DNA of 21,192 bases from DATDDB01 sp041490205 (GTDB lineage Bacteria > Pseudomonadota > Gammaproteobacteria > Burkholderiales > Gallionellaceae): the NCBI GenBank assembly GCA_041490205.1, contig JBGPSQ010000025.1, positions 1-21,192 on the forward strand. The letters run 5' to 3'. Positions 21,057-21,192 of this stretch are shown piece after piece. The translations under genes were made by a program, and so were the position numbers. The notes under the pieces were generated by a model, which saw only the letters and a list, made by a program, of their open reading frames with translations, did not search any database and was not told where the DNA came from. How positions within the stretch are numbered: the stretch's first letter is position 1; every line of letters starts with the position of its first letter.

Positions 21057-21192
21057 TGGTGCTCTCCTTGATAGGCATTTTCCTTGACCATTAACGCCCA
21101 CTGCTCCGGGCACGCGGTCATCAGCTTATTGGTCAGCGCCAAACCCTCATTGCGCCGCCCCTCGTTAAACGCCATCGTCATCGCGTTCGTAT
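21053..21192 (-). CDS. Phage protein, C-terminal end (Bbp19-like), partial
   Basis: The frame is open from the window edge and stops with TGA at 21055-21053, overlapping the GTG start of the scaffold gene by three bases in a four-base GTGA. The 45 visible residues read MAFNEGRRNEGLALTNKLMT, followed by CPEQWALMVKENA. The FNEGRRNxGL motif and the PEQxxLMxKEN end are those of the small Bbp19-type proteins encoded just upstream of the scaffold in BPP-1-like phages. Function is unknown. The overlap indicates translational coupling with the scaffold gene. Confidence 0.7.
   Translation of the reverse strand, partial: TNAMTMAFNEGRRNEGLALTNKLMTACPEQWALMVKENAYQGEHQ

Larger units (their letters stand above)
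9794..21192 (-). mobile_element. Structural module of a BPP-1/epsilon15-like short-tailed prophage
   Basis: Eight virion or virion-associated genes, all on the - strand, follow the podovirus order: upstream partial gene, scaffold, major capsid protein, cement protein, small protein, tube adaptor, nozzle, and two ejection proteins. Head genes are linked by GTGA or ATGA overlaps or short gaps. The capsid and cement proteins resemble those of Bordetella phage BPP-1 and Salmonella phage epsilon15. The left edge is taken as the stop codon of the last virion gene; no attachment site was found, so the true prophage end is unknown. The right part (portal, terminase, integration and lysis genes) is outside the window. 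The stretch 17593-18460 carries non-virion insertions. Confidence 0.85.

Overview
The window joins a conserved betaproteobacterial chromosome segment to the structural module of a short-tailed (podovirus) prophage. The gene order ilvC-psd-pssA, the type of Psd and PssA proteins, the high G+C of most genes and the dispersed GTAGG...CCTAC palindromes suggest a betaproteobacterium, possibly of the Nitrosomonadales/Gallionellaceae. That placement is inferred from memory of gene order, not from a search.

Positions 1-3539 (+ strand): the 3' end of ilvC, a heptamer repeat array, psd and pssA (the phosphatidylethanolamine pathway), then a membrane protein with a TPR-like tail. The leuA gene that often follows pssA in this group is not there. 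Positions 3540-3736 are a convergent intergenic region with two dispersed-repeat palindromes.

Positions 3737-8449 (- strand): a macrodomain protein, an exported MORN-type protein, a 671-residue Sel1-repeat protein and a small four-helix membrane protein. Between this block and the phage genes lie two scrambled fragments of a phage virion gene (8524-8660) and an AT-rich gene for an exported protein of unknown function (8686-9588).

Positions 9794-21192 (- strand): phage virion genes in the order scaffold, major capsid protein, cement protein, small protein, tail-tube adaptor, giant nozzle-like tail protein, small ejection protein, and large ejection protein with a LysM-like and a CHAP-like hydrolase end. 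The capsid, cement and upstream proteins resemble those of Bordetella phage BPP-1 and Salmonella phage epsilon15. The module is broken at 17600-18460 by a + strand eight-cysteine mini-protein, a small - strand gene overlapping it tail to tail, and three palindromic REP-type doublets. A 22-base direct repeat suggests that some of these repeats arrived by insertion into the end of the neighbouring phage gene. No integrase, terminase, portal, lysis gene, reverse transcriptase, tRNA, rRNA or CRISPR array was seen, so the rest of the prophage must lie to the right or be lost.

The points most worth a second look are the non-collinear phage-gene fragments at 8524-8660, the 22-base duplication around the REP cluster, the mosaic tail protein with three sets of internal repeats, and terminator-like hairpins placed between the capsid genes.
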